Assembly: GCA_023055355.1 (NCBI GenBank)
Contig: JALJCS010000051.1
Coordinates: 1,674,001-1,738,000, forward strand
DNA from: Agelaius tricolor
Taxonomy: Eukaryota; Chordata; Aves; Passeriformes; Icteridae
Reading direction: 5' to 3'
Length of the DNA: 64,000 nucleotides
In this document: positions 46,001 to 57,093 of the stretch, one piece after another
How the letters are laid out: each line of letters starts with the position of its first letter
Position numbering within the stretch: position 1 is the first letter of the stretch
The notes under the pieces: model-generated
Told to the model about the DNA's origin: nothing
Seen by the model: the letters and a program-made list of their open reading frames with translations, nothing else
Databases searched by the model: none
Translations under genes and position numbers: made by a program

Positions 46001-49000
46001 GCCTTTCCTGAGCTGCTTCTGCCCCAGCCTGCATCACCACAGAGGCACTTGTCAAGTTGCCTTTTGAAGAAATGATACAAGAAAGGCAACAGATGGAAAT
46101 ATGGTTCTGAAGTAGGAGATTGATCCTGCTGAATGCCATTTCATTCCTAAGGTCTCTTCAGCTGAAGGCAGCTGTTGTGTCTTTGCTTCTTTGTAACTGT
46201 TGACTGTTGTCTGCATGTGCTGGCCTCAGCCTCATTTGAGGTTTTGACACCTGGGTTTGTCCTTTTTGTGCCTCTCTTGCCTCCCTGCTGGAGTCCCTGC
46301 TGGAGCTGGCAGTGGTCACTTGGATGGGCACAGAGAAGCTCTGGGCTGGAGCTGCAGTTGTTTATTCTCCCCATCTGTGTTCCAGTGACTCTTGGTGAGC
46401 AGGCCTGGGGAGAAGTCTCCTCCCCACAGAGCTGCCAGCCCAGCCAGATGTGCACTGCAGAGCAGGCTGTGGCTGCTCTGTGGGCTCTGCAGGACATCCC
46501 CACCATGAGTGGCTGTATCTCTGGCTTTGCAGGATGGAAAGCAAATCTCAGAGCTAGAGTAGGGGAAACCCTTGCAGGCACAATCACAGTGAGCAGCATG
46601 GCTGTGATGTCCCCGTGTGTTGGGTGAGGTGGGACCTGGTTCCTAATGGCTAATATCAAAGCAAGGCTTGGGTGTGCCCCAGTTGAGTGGGCTCTGAGCT
46701 GCCACGTGCTCAGTCTGTTTGGCCCAAACCAAGAGATGCCTTAAGGATCCTGCAGAGACAAACTGCATTAGGGTGCTTTGCATCACGTTCTAGTTCCTGA
46801 TTCCATCCTCACTTCCTTTTGCTGTAGCTTCTTCTCCATGACAACTCACTGTTTATATATCTTGAAAACCGTGGGAGTGTTGGCAGGCTGACCAGGGAAT
46901 TTGACAGCTTGAATTCTCAGAGTAAATGCTGGGTCTGGGTGCACACTCATCACTGAGAGATAACTGGTGCTGGTTTGGGGCAGGGGAGGGAGCTCCTTCC
47001 CATCCCAAAGAGAGAAGCTTGCAGTGTTCAGCAGGGCTAGGAGTGGGCATTTTCAAGGCTGCAGTCTGGAATCTGTGTCCAAGGGAACTCAGTGATGATT
47101 AATTCCTCATGCAGCTTCTCGGTGAGCTGTAGTTCAGAAAATAAAGAGCTAAACTCCAATCTCACTTTTATCCTGGCAGGATATTCCCACCAGGATCATG
47201 CCATAATGGGTGCCTGAATGGATATTTGTGTCCTTTCCTAGGCTTTCCCTATACCCAGAGATGTCGCCTCACCAACTGCTCCATGGTGCCCGTGACATTC
47301 AAGCTCCGCATGTCGGACGATGGCACGCAGCCGGCTGTTGACAGCCTTGATCAAATACGCAAAGAAGGTGACCCATCCTGGAGGAAGGGAATTCATTTCT
47401 ATGTGGAGCCAAGGGAGTTTACAATGAATCCCAGCCAAGGAACCATCCTCCCCCAGGGACACCAGGACATTGAGGTATGGGAAGAATCCAGCTGTAGATG
47501 CTTCAGCACCAGGGCTGAAGCTTCACTGGAGTGTGGGAGGGCTTTAGCTCTGGTGCCAGCTTTGAGCATCGTGGGAGTGAGAGATCTGCACTGCTGGGAG
47601 GCCTCTGCTAGCTGGCTTACCCGGGATGTTCCTCAAGGAGCACTGGTTTGTTTCCAAAATCCTACACTGAGATCAATACCATATGGTCAAGTCCTGAAGC
47701 CATTCTTTTGCTTTTGAGAGCGATTTCTTTGATTGCAAGTGGGCAGAGCAAGGATGAAGGCAGAAGGTGGCTGTCAGAGAGATGTCATTGTATAAAGCAG
47801 TTAGCTTTTCTTCTTGGTCTCATTTTCCCTCTCCTGAGGAGCAGAAAAATTTGTGTTCACTGCAGGGATCTCCAGTGGAGACAAAAACCTCTGCAGCCAT
47901 GTGTTGCGGTTCAAATTGATTTTATCGATTCCTTGTTCTGTTGTACACCCATGTTCTCCCTGAGTTGGCTCACGCCTGTGTTTTACCCTCCCTCAATGCT
48001 GTCCCTCATGCCGTTCCCTGCCCCTTGTTCCAGCTCTTTTCCCTGCCTGTCTAGGCAACCCAGCCCCTTTTGTTCCCAAACCTTCTTTGCCACTTTAACC
48101 TCGGGCCAATCCCTGATTGCAATACCCCTTTGGAATTCCCCTATTCTTGGAGACCCCATTGGCCATGTGACCCATCCTCTTTACCCTCCTACCCCCAGTG
48201 GTCCCAGACACTTGATGTAATCCCCTCACTCCTCCCCTGAGGATTCCCTATTGATTTGCTATTTGTATCCACCCCCTGATTTGTATTTTTACAAAAGCCC
48301 TTGCACAGGAGTGTCCAGGGCTCTTGTGCCTCTGATTCCTTTATTTGGAATAAACCCTTCCTTGCGGAACTTCAAGACAGAGAGCCTCCTCCTTTCTCCT
48401 CTGCCTGGTCCCTGTGGTGGCTTGTCTCTTGCGCTGTACAGCAAGTGGCTCTGAGGGCTCTGCCTCTGGTAAATGCCCACCCTGGGGCAGTTCCCCACTC
48501 CTGGCGTGGTGCCGGAGTTCTAAGAGCCAGCCCGGGCTCTGGGTACCATGGCAGCCATGAACTGCCCAGCACCTGCTGGGCCACACTTTGCCCTCAGCCT
48601 TCTGCTGTAAAGCTGAACTCATTGTGTTCAAGTCAGATTTCCACTGCATTTATGTCATTGTAGTCAGATGAGAAATTGGCCCCTTAATTTGAATACAGTG
48701 GTGTGTAGAGCTTTAGTCTAATGTTTTAATGAAGCTGACCGATGCTGTGATAGCAAGGTGTGTTTAACAAATCTGCTATTGCCAGAAGGCTTTTGTTACT
48801 CTGAGACTGTGCTCTACACATGGACCAGCAGAAGAATTAAAGCCAAATCCTTCCTCAAGAACTGGAGGATGTCACATGTGGGTAATGAGCTTTTGTAAGG
48901 AAGAATTTACTGTTCTTTTTTCTACCAGGTGACCCTGTGTTCCAACACCGTGATGGAATTCTACAGGAGATTGCTGGTGGACCTGGAGGGTTTTGGTGAG

Positions 49001-52000
49001 GGAGTGGCAACACTGATCATCACAGCCAGGTACCAGCCCTTCCTGGCCTCCCCCAGGCACCGCCTTGCACAGGCTTTGCTGGCTGCAGCTGCCAAGGAGA
49101 AGAGCTGCTTAATGGCCTCATGTTGTGCCAGCTGGACATGAGAACAGCAGTGCTTGGACAGCAGCCTGTGGTGAAAAGCACCCCTGCTCACAGCCCAGCA
49201 CAGTCCTGGCCCTTTTCTAAAGGGACCAGGAATGGTATCATTGATTGGCCTGGGTTTTGGTGCTTGAGGTGGAACAAATTTCCCGAGGGCCTCCTCTCCT
49301 TCTTCCTGCAAGAGATGGAGTTGTGCTGGTTGTGAGCACCCTGCATTGGTTTGGGACACACCAGGCAGCCTGCTGAGAGTCAGGGTCTGGTTCTGTTCAT
49401 GAGGGCACATGACAGGGGAAAGTGGCTCCCAGCAAGAGTGGGGAGGGCAAGGTCTTATGAGGGGAAAGCAGCCTTGATGTGGCAGGTCAGCTCCAGTTTT
49501 TCTCCTTCCCTCTGCTTCCCATTTTGAGCTTTAATGTTCTCAGACTTAAACCAAAAGTCGTTCTTGCTGCAGCAGAATTCCACCCTGCTGTGCTGCTGTG
49601 GGTGTCAGTGTGATGCCAGAGGGATGCAGCTCCCTGGTGCTGTTCCCTCTCCCAGGCAGAGCCATCCAGGCAGTGCCTGGGCTGCCATTTTGTCAAGCAA
49701 ATGGAGCTGGGGCCAGTCAGTGCCTGGAGCTGTGCAGTGAAGGAGCCAGGGAGCTGCAGGGCCTGGAAGGGGGTGGCTGATCAGCCCCTCTGTGGGGCAG
49801 CTGCTGTCTCGTGCCCTCCAAGGCTGGGGCCAGCAGCTGAGTTGTCAGGCAGGGCAACAGCACCATGGCAGAGAAGGGAGTCATTTTTATGAGACACTAG
49901 GGTTGTGTGTTCCTTGAGCCTTAGTGAGCCCTGATCCTTGTTGGGAAGGCTCCCCCAGAGCTCGTGGCTCACTAGGACTGTTCCAGGAGTCCTTGCAAGC
50001 CTTCTTGGGTAAAGGAGGGGCTGAAGCAGCTGTGGCTCAAAGTGCTCTGCCTGGGGCACTGGGCAGCCTCTGGGTGCTGCCTCTCAGGGTTTGCCCCTCC
50101 TTGACAAGACGTGTTGGAGTGGGAAGAGGTAGAAGGCAATTTATCCCTGTAGGGCTGTTCAATGTGTGCATTTGACAGTGACCAATGTGTTCTGCTCCAT
50201 TGCACAATCTTTGGGGGGAAATGTTCTCCATTCTCTCAGTATCTCTGATTCCCCTGGGGTCATCTCTTTGCCCAGATGTCTCGTTCCTGAGCTCCAAGTG
50301 TCCTCCCCAGTCCTGATGTACGATGAGTGCCACCTGAAGGTGCCGTATGAGAGGAAGATCATCATTAGGAATCCCAGCCACCTTCCTGGCTGCTACGGGC
50401 TCATTCCCCAGGTTTGGCATCACATCCACCTCCTTCTGTCAAATATTACTGAGGAGATTATCAGGGGAAAAAAGGGTTTGGATAAGAACTTGCTGGTTTC
50501 TCTTCAGTCTTATAGATCTGCTGAGAGCAGGATCCTACCCGACTGTAAACTTTAGGAGGCAGTTGAAGCTCCTGAGGAAACAGTTGATGTTCTGGTCTTC
50601 AGGGTGTTTTCATGTGGGAGATCTTAGAGGGTTGTGAAAAGCTGCTGCATCCACAGACACCAATGCCTGTGCTGGCAGCCTCCTTGCAGGTTCCCCTGGG
50701 AGTGCTAAGCCTACAATTCTTGCATCTTGTGTGTGCCTTTTACCTTTGTGCTGGGGAGTTTGAAACGTGTGTGTAAGTTGCTGTTGCAGTGGATGTTAAG
50801 GAGTCTAAAGTTCCTTCAGAGGTGTCTCTGAAGCTGCATTTCATTCTGTCCCTTCCAGAAACGCAAGGAGGACTCTGCTGTGCTCTACTCCAGCCCCAAG
50901 CCCTGTGGGATTGTGCAGCCCCAGAGCACAGCAGAGATCCCAGTTGTGGTGGAAGTGCAGGCCCTGGGCACTCATCGCACCAACGTTGCCATCGGCGTGT
51001 TCGGGGATGAGAGAAACCCACTGGTGAGGGCAAGGGGAGATGTGAGCCTGTGTGCAGCTGCTCCTGGCAGGGTGCACAGGGACAGGGATTCTGCCGGGGA
51101 AAACAGGCCCAGGCTGCTGGGGAGAAGGACAGGAGGGATGGGGGGCACAAACAGCTCCTGCCTTAGAGGTGGCAATCTCAGTGTCTGACACAGAATGGAG
51201 CTTGGCTAAGCTGGAATCCAGGGGCATTTCAGTTCATTCTTCTTTCAAATGCTGTTAACTTTGGAAACATCTGTTTGAAAATGTCATCCCTCTGAGCACA
51301 AAAGAGGACGTCAGAAGACTTCTGGGAACCTTGAGCTTTCTGTAAAAGAAAGGAAAGCTGGCATTTGAAGGGGGTTGCAAGGATTGAAACTTACATTAAA
51401 ACATATGGAAATGGCGATGCCAAATTCCCTGGATGGCACCAGACATCGGAACCTGGGCCATTGTGGCACTGCCTGTAAATCAGTGAACAGGAAGGACAGG
51501 CAATGCAGGCTGCGCCAGGGAGCCTGAAGTTTGAGAAAACAGTTGCTTTCAACTATCAGGCTGCTTCCCTTAAAGAGGAGGGTTTCTCCCCACCAGAAGG
51601 ACCAGTTGTTTAACTGTCAGCCTGGTCTTAACTAGAGATTTCTTGCAAAGGCAAAAGCTTTGGGCCAATAATTTTTAGTTTGAAAGGTCCTCTTACCTTA
51701 ATCCTTTTTGATTTGGAGGTGAACATGTAATTTTCTTTTTCCCCAAAAGCCCAGCATTTCAGCTGGAGAGTGGTCGCTGTCCCTAAAGAAATAACTTAAG
51801 CAAGGTTGAGCTGTTGAAGGTTTTTTAGGTTTCCCTGTTGTGGTTTGTTTTGTGGTTTTTTTTTTTTTAAATCTTTCTTGCTTGCTTCCTGGAACAGAGA
51901 GCACAACTACGGAGCTCAGGACAGCTGGCAGAAATCTCCCCAAGCCCAAGGCTGGCAGAGCTTGGCAGGATCCCAGCACCACAGCCTGTGTATGTATGGA

Positions 52001-55000
52001 TGGATGGATGGATGGGGAATGCGACCTGAGTCGCCTGGGAGTGTTGGGAAATGTCAACCAACCCCCCAGCAGTGTCAGGGGAACATTCCTGATAAATCCC
52101 TGGTGGAGCTGCAGAGTTTCTGGCCTTGGGCACTGGGGGGGCTCTGCTGGCTGGGCACTGGCTGGGTCTGCCCCTCGGTGCCTCAGATCTCACCTTTTTG
52201 CTGCCTTCTCTGTCTTTCCCTGTCCCACTGTGCTTTTTGCATCCCCACCAGGTGTTCATGCCTGTCCTCTGTAGTTGCTCAATGCAAGCAGTTGCAGCTG
52301 CTGCAGCAGCTCAGGGTCATCCCTGGGCTGCCTTTAGAACAGACCTGCTCCAGCCTGGATTGGGAAGGGCTGGATCAAACCATTTCTCAGGTCAACGTGC
52401 CAGCACCCACCCAGGGGCTGCATCCTGGCCAGGAGCTGCTCGTGCAGGTGTCCCTCCCTCCCACTGCAGGTCCCTGTTCATAGCTGTGTTCTTTTCCAGA
52501 TGTGAGCCTTACCCATCTAAATTCCAACCCCAACCACCAAAGGGGAAGAGACCCAGTTTGGATTCCTCAGCATCTCTAAGGAGACGCTTCAGGATTAGAA
52601 ATGTGGAGGAGGCAGCCACAGCCCTGAAAGAATCGTGGGGTTTTGCCCAATCTCCAGGAGCAGAGGTAGATTTTCTTGTACCCCTACTGCTTGTGCTGCC
52701 TCCCCAGCCTGCCAGCACCAAGTCCTGCTTGTGCTGAGCTCCCTTTTTGCTGCCCTGCTGTGCTGTGCTGACAGTGGGCTGGGCAGCAGGGCCAGTGGCT
52801 GGACATGGGCTGTGTGGGAGGGAGAAATAGGAGAGTTTTCCTTGGAGAAGCTGACTCAGATCCTACAGGCCTGTGTTGAGTGTGGGATTTTTTTTTTGCC
52901 TTGTTTCCTTCCCAAAGTAAGATGAGGCTTTTCTCTGCATCATCATGGTAAGACCTCCAGCTTCCTTCCCAGAGCAAGCTGGGATGATCCTGATCTCCAT
53001 GGAGCCTCTTCCCAAGGCAGCCAGACTCCCTGTTTGCAGGGCTCTGCTTTCACCCAGAGCTGCTGCTGCACTGCTGGCCCTGAAGCTGTCTCACAAAGGG
53101 AGACTTTGCAAAGTGGCTGTCTCTTCCTCCCAGCACAGAAAATGGCTTGTTTTCCAGGTGCCAGCACCAACTCCTGCAAACCCTCACCTGCCACGAGGCT
53201 TGGAGGGATTCAGGTGCTCCCTGGACGTGGCGCCCGCTCCCCTGGGAGCGGAGAAGGCAGGAGGGAATCTGTCTCACTGCCCATTGTCAGTGTGGCCAGC
53301 AGGGCTGGAGCTGCCAGTGCCGCTGGGGGCCCTCAGCATTGGCCACAGAGGGGCCTCCCATCCCTGCAGGCCCATCACAAAGGGCTGCTGAAGCAGCTGC
53401 TTGTTGGAGAGGCCGTGCAGGACACGTTGTAGGGCTGCCCAAGGACGCTGTGCAGCACCTATGGAGGGCACTGCTCCTCCTGGAACTCCTCAGGTGCTCC
53501 ACAGGAAGTTTTTGCAGGCGCTTTTGCTGTAGCACCTTGAGAAAGCAGCATTTAAATCAGAGAGAGAGGGGAAGAGCCTCAGGAGTCAGATGAGCTGGGC
53601 TGGGCTCCTTCCCTCAGCTCCAAGAGCTCTCACTCTGAGTCTCCTCCTTTTCTAAAAGCAGGAAGTTTTGAAACTTTTTAAAGGCAAGTTGTGCATCAGA
53701 GAGAATTTCTACTGCCAGGAGACATCCCAGGTCACTTTCATGTAATGTACTAATTAATGCATTGATCCGTGAGGATGGGAGAAGATTTTCCCCATGGTCC
53801 CTGCACTGGTCAGTGGCATGGATGCAGGATGAGGTGAGGGTGATTCTGGCAGTGTTTGGGGAATAGGCCCCTCTGGCTACAGCTGCACTTTGCTCCAAGA
53901 TGCTCTTCTGCATCCATTTCCATGCTCAGCACCTCAATCTCTCCTGTCTTCCACCCAGGCTTTCAGTATCCTGCCAGTGCCAGGTGTGCTGCAGCCAGGA
54001 GAGAGCCAGCAGGTCTCCTCCACCTTCTCTGGCCACCTCAGCAGCACCTGCAGTGTCCCGGAGCTGTGCCACGTGGAGGGAGGCCCCAGCTACGAGGGGC
54101 TGGTGCCCGGGGAGGCCTCACGTGTCAGCTCCTCCCTGAGCCCCCGGGAGATCAACTGTGGCTCTCAGGCCCCTCTGAGGGAGAGGTGAGTCAGCCTTCC
54201 ATGGGCTCCTGCTCTGCCATGGGTTATTGTCCCTGCAGGGCTTCCCTGCTCCAAGGACTCTGAGCTCAGAGGTGCTGCATAGCAAGGGCCAGCAGCAACA
54301 CAGGGAGGGCCACTCTGAGCTCCCTGGCTGCCAAGAGAGGAAGGACCTTCTCCTGTTGAGACACAACATCTTCTCTATTTGAGTGCTGAGCCCTCCTGGC
54401 TTAGCTGCTGCCTGCAGGGAGCTGGGCTCTGGGCTTGCCTTGGCACTGCCTCTAGAGGTGTCTTGAAGTGCATGGTGTTGAGTGGCATCTTCTCCATCAT
54501 CTCCCTTCTTCACCAAAACAGTGGCATTGTGGTATGGGCAGGCGTGGGGCACAGAGCAAACCTTGCTTAGGGTCCTGCTGCTGCCCCATATGAAGCCCTG
54601 GCAATGCTGATCTGCCAGGGTTCTCCTTATGGTGGGACAGCAGCCAGAAAAGCTCATGTCCTTTAGGCTCCCCTGCAGCTGCAGCCGTGGGCAAGCACAG
54701 GAGAAGCTCAGCTCCAGCAAGGCAGCCCAGCTCAGGACACACAGGCCCAGGGTGGAGCTGGGAGTGGAGGCTGCTTCAAGCCAGCCTGTGCATCAGGACT
54801 TCTTCAGGCCAGGCTGAAGTTGGTTTCATGGGGAGGAGAGGGACGAGGCTGCTTCCAATGGTTTCCATGGCAGCCAGCACTGGTTTGCTTGGTCACAGCT
54901 GGGCTCCAGCAGGAAATCTGGCTGACAAGAGCCTGCCTTGCAGGAGAGGAGTTCCTGCAGCCTTTGCTTTCTGACTGATAGCATTGTTCTCATGAAGGAG

Positions 55001-56758
55001 CAGGCTAGGAGTCATTAAAACCGAAGGTCACGGACACAGACTAACTAATTAAAGTTAGACAGTGGTGTGTTTATTAACACTGGCGGGCGGCACCAGAGCC
55101 GTCCCTAAAAGGCGTGACCGCGCTGTCCAAGGTTCTTTGCCCTCTCTTTATTGCCCAAGATCTTACATACAATACATCTGCACAACCCCAGCACCTCCCA
55201 TCCCCGCTCTGTATTCAAATGAGCTCATTGGTCCTTCACACCTGTGCAATTCCTCCCTTGAATTGGGTCTCGAATTGGGTCTGTGGTCTTAAGGGATGAA
55301 GTCAGGAATGTCTTCATCAGGTCTCTGTGACCCTCTGGCACGATCCAAGGTCCCCTGCTTAGTGACTGATTGACATCAAGCCCAGGTCCTAAGCATTGTT
55401 CTCCTGGTTTCAAGATGTTCTTATAACAGTTCACTTCCTCCACTTCCTTCTAGAAAGAAGCTCCTCATGGTAAACAATAGAACATTCAGCTCTGGCTTAA
55501 GCATCTCATAATCATTAACCTATGGTCTGCCTGTCTAACTTACATCCTGATCAATGGGAATTGCTTCTAAGCCTCAGCTGAAATCTGAACTCTTTAAAAT
55601 CATGCTTCAGCCATGCCCAGGGGGAAGGGAGCTGAATGAGCTGAGTAAGAATTGTAGGAGAGATGAGCAGATGTCAGCAATCTGTGCTCTGCTCTAAACT
55701 GGGAAGCCAAGAGACAAAGGGCGTTTTCAGGCACCAGCACAGAGAGCTGCTGGATCAGCCTTGGGCAGGGGCTGGAGGGGTCTGGCTGTGCCTTCAGAGG
55801 GAGCTTGCACAGTCAAGAGCTTATGATGGCAAAGCTGAGGTTTGGCTGGGCCTGGAGGTCCCCTTCCACCAATGGCCTCACTTGGGATGTTCCCAGCCTC
55901 TGTGGGTTGAGGAGAATTCACGGAAATGGCCTCAGGGTCAAGGAATGAAGTGCGGGGCCAGCCAGGACTAGGGAGCCCAAGTTTCTGGTAGGGACTCTCA
56001 GCCATGGTTTCTATTTTGTCTGCAGAAGGGAGCTGAAGCAGTCAGCTAAAAAGCTTGAGAAGGAGGCAAAATCCTTAGAGGAGGAAGAAATGCAGAAGAA
56101 GGAAAAGAAGGGTGTGTCTGTGGGAAAGCAACCTCCAAAACCAGAGAAGGGGCAAGCCAAGACCCCAGAGAAGAAGGAAACCAAAATCCCAAAAAAGGAA
56201 ACCAAATCCCCAGAGAGGAAGAAAACCAAAATCCCAGAGAAGAAGGAAACAAAAATCCCAAAAAAGGAAAGCAAATCCCCAGAGAAGAAAGAAACCAAGG
56301 CCCCAGAGAAGAAGGAAACCAAAATCCCAGAGAAGAAAGAAACCAAGGCCCCAGAGAAGAAGAAGGAAACCAAAGCATCAGAGAGAAAGGAAACCAAAAT
56401 CTCAGAGAAGAAGGAAAGCAAAGCATCAGAAAGGAAGAAAGGCAAAGCATCAGAAAGGAAGGAAACCAATGCATCAGAGAGGAAGGAAACCAAAATCCCA
56501 GAGAAGAAGGAAACCAAAGCATCAGAGAAGAAGGACACCAAAGCCCCAGAGAGGAGGGAAAGCAAAATCCCACAGAAGAAGGCAGCCAAAACCTCAGAGA
56601 AGAAGGAACCCAAAGCCCCAAAGAAGGAGGAACCCAAAGCCTCAAAGAAGGGGGGAACTGAAATCCCAGAGGACCCAGCTGAGCTGGAGAACTCTTTCTT
56701 CTTTATTCATGCAACTCATTTTACACAGTTTGAAAAACCTTGTGTTTTTCAACTTTAG
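40095..56758 (+). CDS. HYDIN: HYDIN-like gene, N-terminal exons, incomplete
   Basis: Exons recognised by residues, AG/GT sites and phase: 40095-40214, 41290-41424, 42768-42971, 45020-45087, 47242-47474, 48929-49029, 50276-50411, 50859-51023, 53959-54185, 56026-56758. HYDIN is a giant protein (over 5000 residues in mammals) of the ciliary central pair apparatus, built from repeated beta-sandwich (ASH/MSP-like) domains. Family-typical stretches include PPEVVFQNFN, SSPYFQLS, IRAIGARATLDFP, DFGDISFGFPYTQRC, DECHLKVPYE and ILPVPGVLQPGESQQ. The order matches HYDIN, but the third exon runs into a TGA at 42969-42971, the exons expected between it and 45020 are missing, and more are missing between 51023 and 53959 and after 54185. 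From 45020 on, the exons join in phase without a stop through 56758 (553 codons plus stop). This is either a decayed duplicate or a short chimeric gene; HYDIN-like duplicates are known in vertebrates. Confidence 0.85.
41576..42045 (+). repeat. 94-bp minisatellite, five units
   Basis: Five near-identical units beginning around GCAGCCAGGCCTGACAGG, spaced exactly 94 bases apart, inside the second HYDIN-like intron. Units differ at only a few positions. Since 94 is not a multiple of three, it is not a coding repeat. Confidence 0.95.
42081..42465 (-). mobile_element. Solo LTR, family B, copy 4
   Basis: The plus strand starts TGTGACAATGTTCACAGGG and ends GATGTCTGTGACA. Same family as copies 1-3, minus orientation like copy 1. 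No target duplication is visible (flanks CTAGG and GCTCC), so it may have recombined or its end may have shifted. It lies in the HYDIN-like intron. Confidence 0.85.
43000..43720. mobile_element. LTR-like repeat, family I, copy 1
   Basis: Contains GGGGCTCTCAGGCAAAAATACGGG-type sequence and an A-rich run that recur in diverged form at 45300-45450. It sits exactly where HYDIN exons are missing. The LTR assignment is tentative; boundaries are unclear. Confidence 0.4.
45300..45960. mobile_element. LTR-like repeat, family I, copy 2
   Basis: Its first 150 bases match 43000-43140: GACAG.TGTCTGC, CTCCAAATTATT, GGGCTCCCAGGCAAAA and GGAATAACA. The rest is GC-rich with open frames on both strands and no domain. 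Confidence 0.35.
45961..47241. other. HYDIN-like intron, no other feature
   Basis: Intron sequence before the exon at 47242. Frames at 46147-46659 lack known domains. Confidence 0.5.
47902..48553 (+). mobile_element. Solo LTR, family E, with 6-bp target duplication
   Basis: Flanked by GCCATG at 47896-47901 and 48554-48559. Starts TGTTGCGGTTC and ends TACCATGGCA. AATAAA lies at 48349-48354. It is 652 bases, plus orientation, in the HYDIN-like intron between exons 47242-47474 and 48929-49029. Confidence 0.9.
51995..52016 (+). repeat. (ATGG) microsatellite
   Basis: About five ATGG units within the HYDIN-like intron. Confidence 0.9.
52500..52665 (+). other. Possible diverged HYDIN-like exon
   Basis: Preceded by TTCTTTTCCAG and followed by GTAGAT. 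It is open only when started at phase 2 (CEPYPSKFQPQPPKGKRPS), which does not join the phase-0 end of exon 50859-51023. The basic, proline-rich sequence is weakly reminiscent of the linker regions of HYDIN. Likely unused or part of a lost exon set. Confidence 0.25.
54990..55615 (-). mobile_element. Probable LTR, family G, minus orientation
   Basis: TTTATT at 55070-55075 gives AATAAA on the minus strand just after a GC-rich R-like segment. The AT-richer body resembles U3 and has no coding content. It lies in the last HYDIN-like intron. Ends are approximate. Confidence 0.45.
56026..56758 (+). CDS. Last HYDIN-like exon: coiled-coil plus lysine-rich octapeptide repeats
   Basis: The acceptor TTTTGTCTGCAG precedes 56026, and the first base completes the codon split at 54185 (AG plus A). 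The exon starts with a charged helix (RELKQSAKKLEKEAK) that could form a coiled coil, then about 20 imperfect repeats of ETK.PEKK or ETKASERK to about codon 215. The 24-base DNA unit keeps several frames open on both strands, so the open minus frame over it is only a shadow. The final 20 or so residues turn hydrophobic and aromatic and come from LTR-like sequence that supplies the TAG stop. HYDIN itself has Lys/Glu-rich stretches, but this exon could not be matched to a specific one. Confidence 0.6.
56155..56660 (+). repeat. 24-bp coding minisatellite, about 20 units
   Basis: Units resemble GAAACCAAAATCCCAGAGAA with 3-6 further bases. They are imperfect, and some are one codon longer or shorter. 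They encode the octapeptide repeats of the last exon. Confidence 0.9.
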
Positions 56759-57079
56759 TTAGTTCAGAGATTTCTTATCAGTTATTCTATTATTGGTTAA
56801 TAAAATAGATTTTACTTGTGCATCAGATCTCTCTATTGTATTGTTTACCTGTTCTCTTCACTGATTCTCATGGGACAAATCCCTTGTTGTTGAGGTGCAT
56901 TTCTTTTTCACCCTCAGAACAGATTGCTCACAAAGTCTCATTCTGACAATGGCTTCACATGGGAACTTGTAACTGCTTAGCTGCACTCAGAAGTGATGGC
57001 AGGCCAGCTATTAACATGGCAGAACAAGGCCTGATTTCATAGGGCCTTTCTTTTATCATTATTCTACCTGTCTATGACA
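56700..57079 (-). mobile_element. 3' LTR, family H, minus orientation
   Basis: On the minus strand GAGAAGGGGGAGA (57093-57081) is a polypurine tract directly followed by TGTCATAGACAGG at 57079, the LTR start. AATAAAG near 56706 on the minus strand is the likely polyadenylation signal. Its far end overlaps the last codons of the HYDIN-like exon. Confidence 0.65.
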
Positions 57080-57093
57080 TCTCCCCCTTCTCG

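Larger units (their letters stand above)
51024..53958. other. Long HYDIN-like intron where several expected exons are absent
   Basis: The HYDIN exons that should follow 51023 were not recognised. The interval holds one doubtful exon (52500-52665), an (ATGG) microsatellite, and GC-rich frames near 52100-53400 without known domains. Confidence 0.5.

Noticed and set aside
56011..56637. Minus-strand frame of 208 codons rich in Phe, Ser and Leu, which looks like membrane repeats
   Set aside because: Complement of the 24-bp Lys-rich repeat; no other support, and the plus-strand exon has splice and phase evidence.
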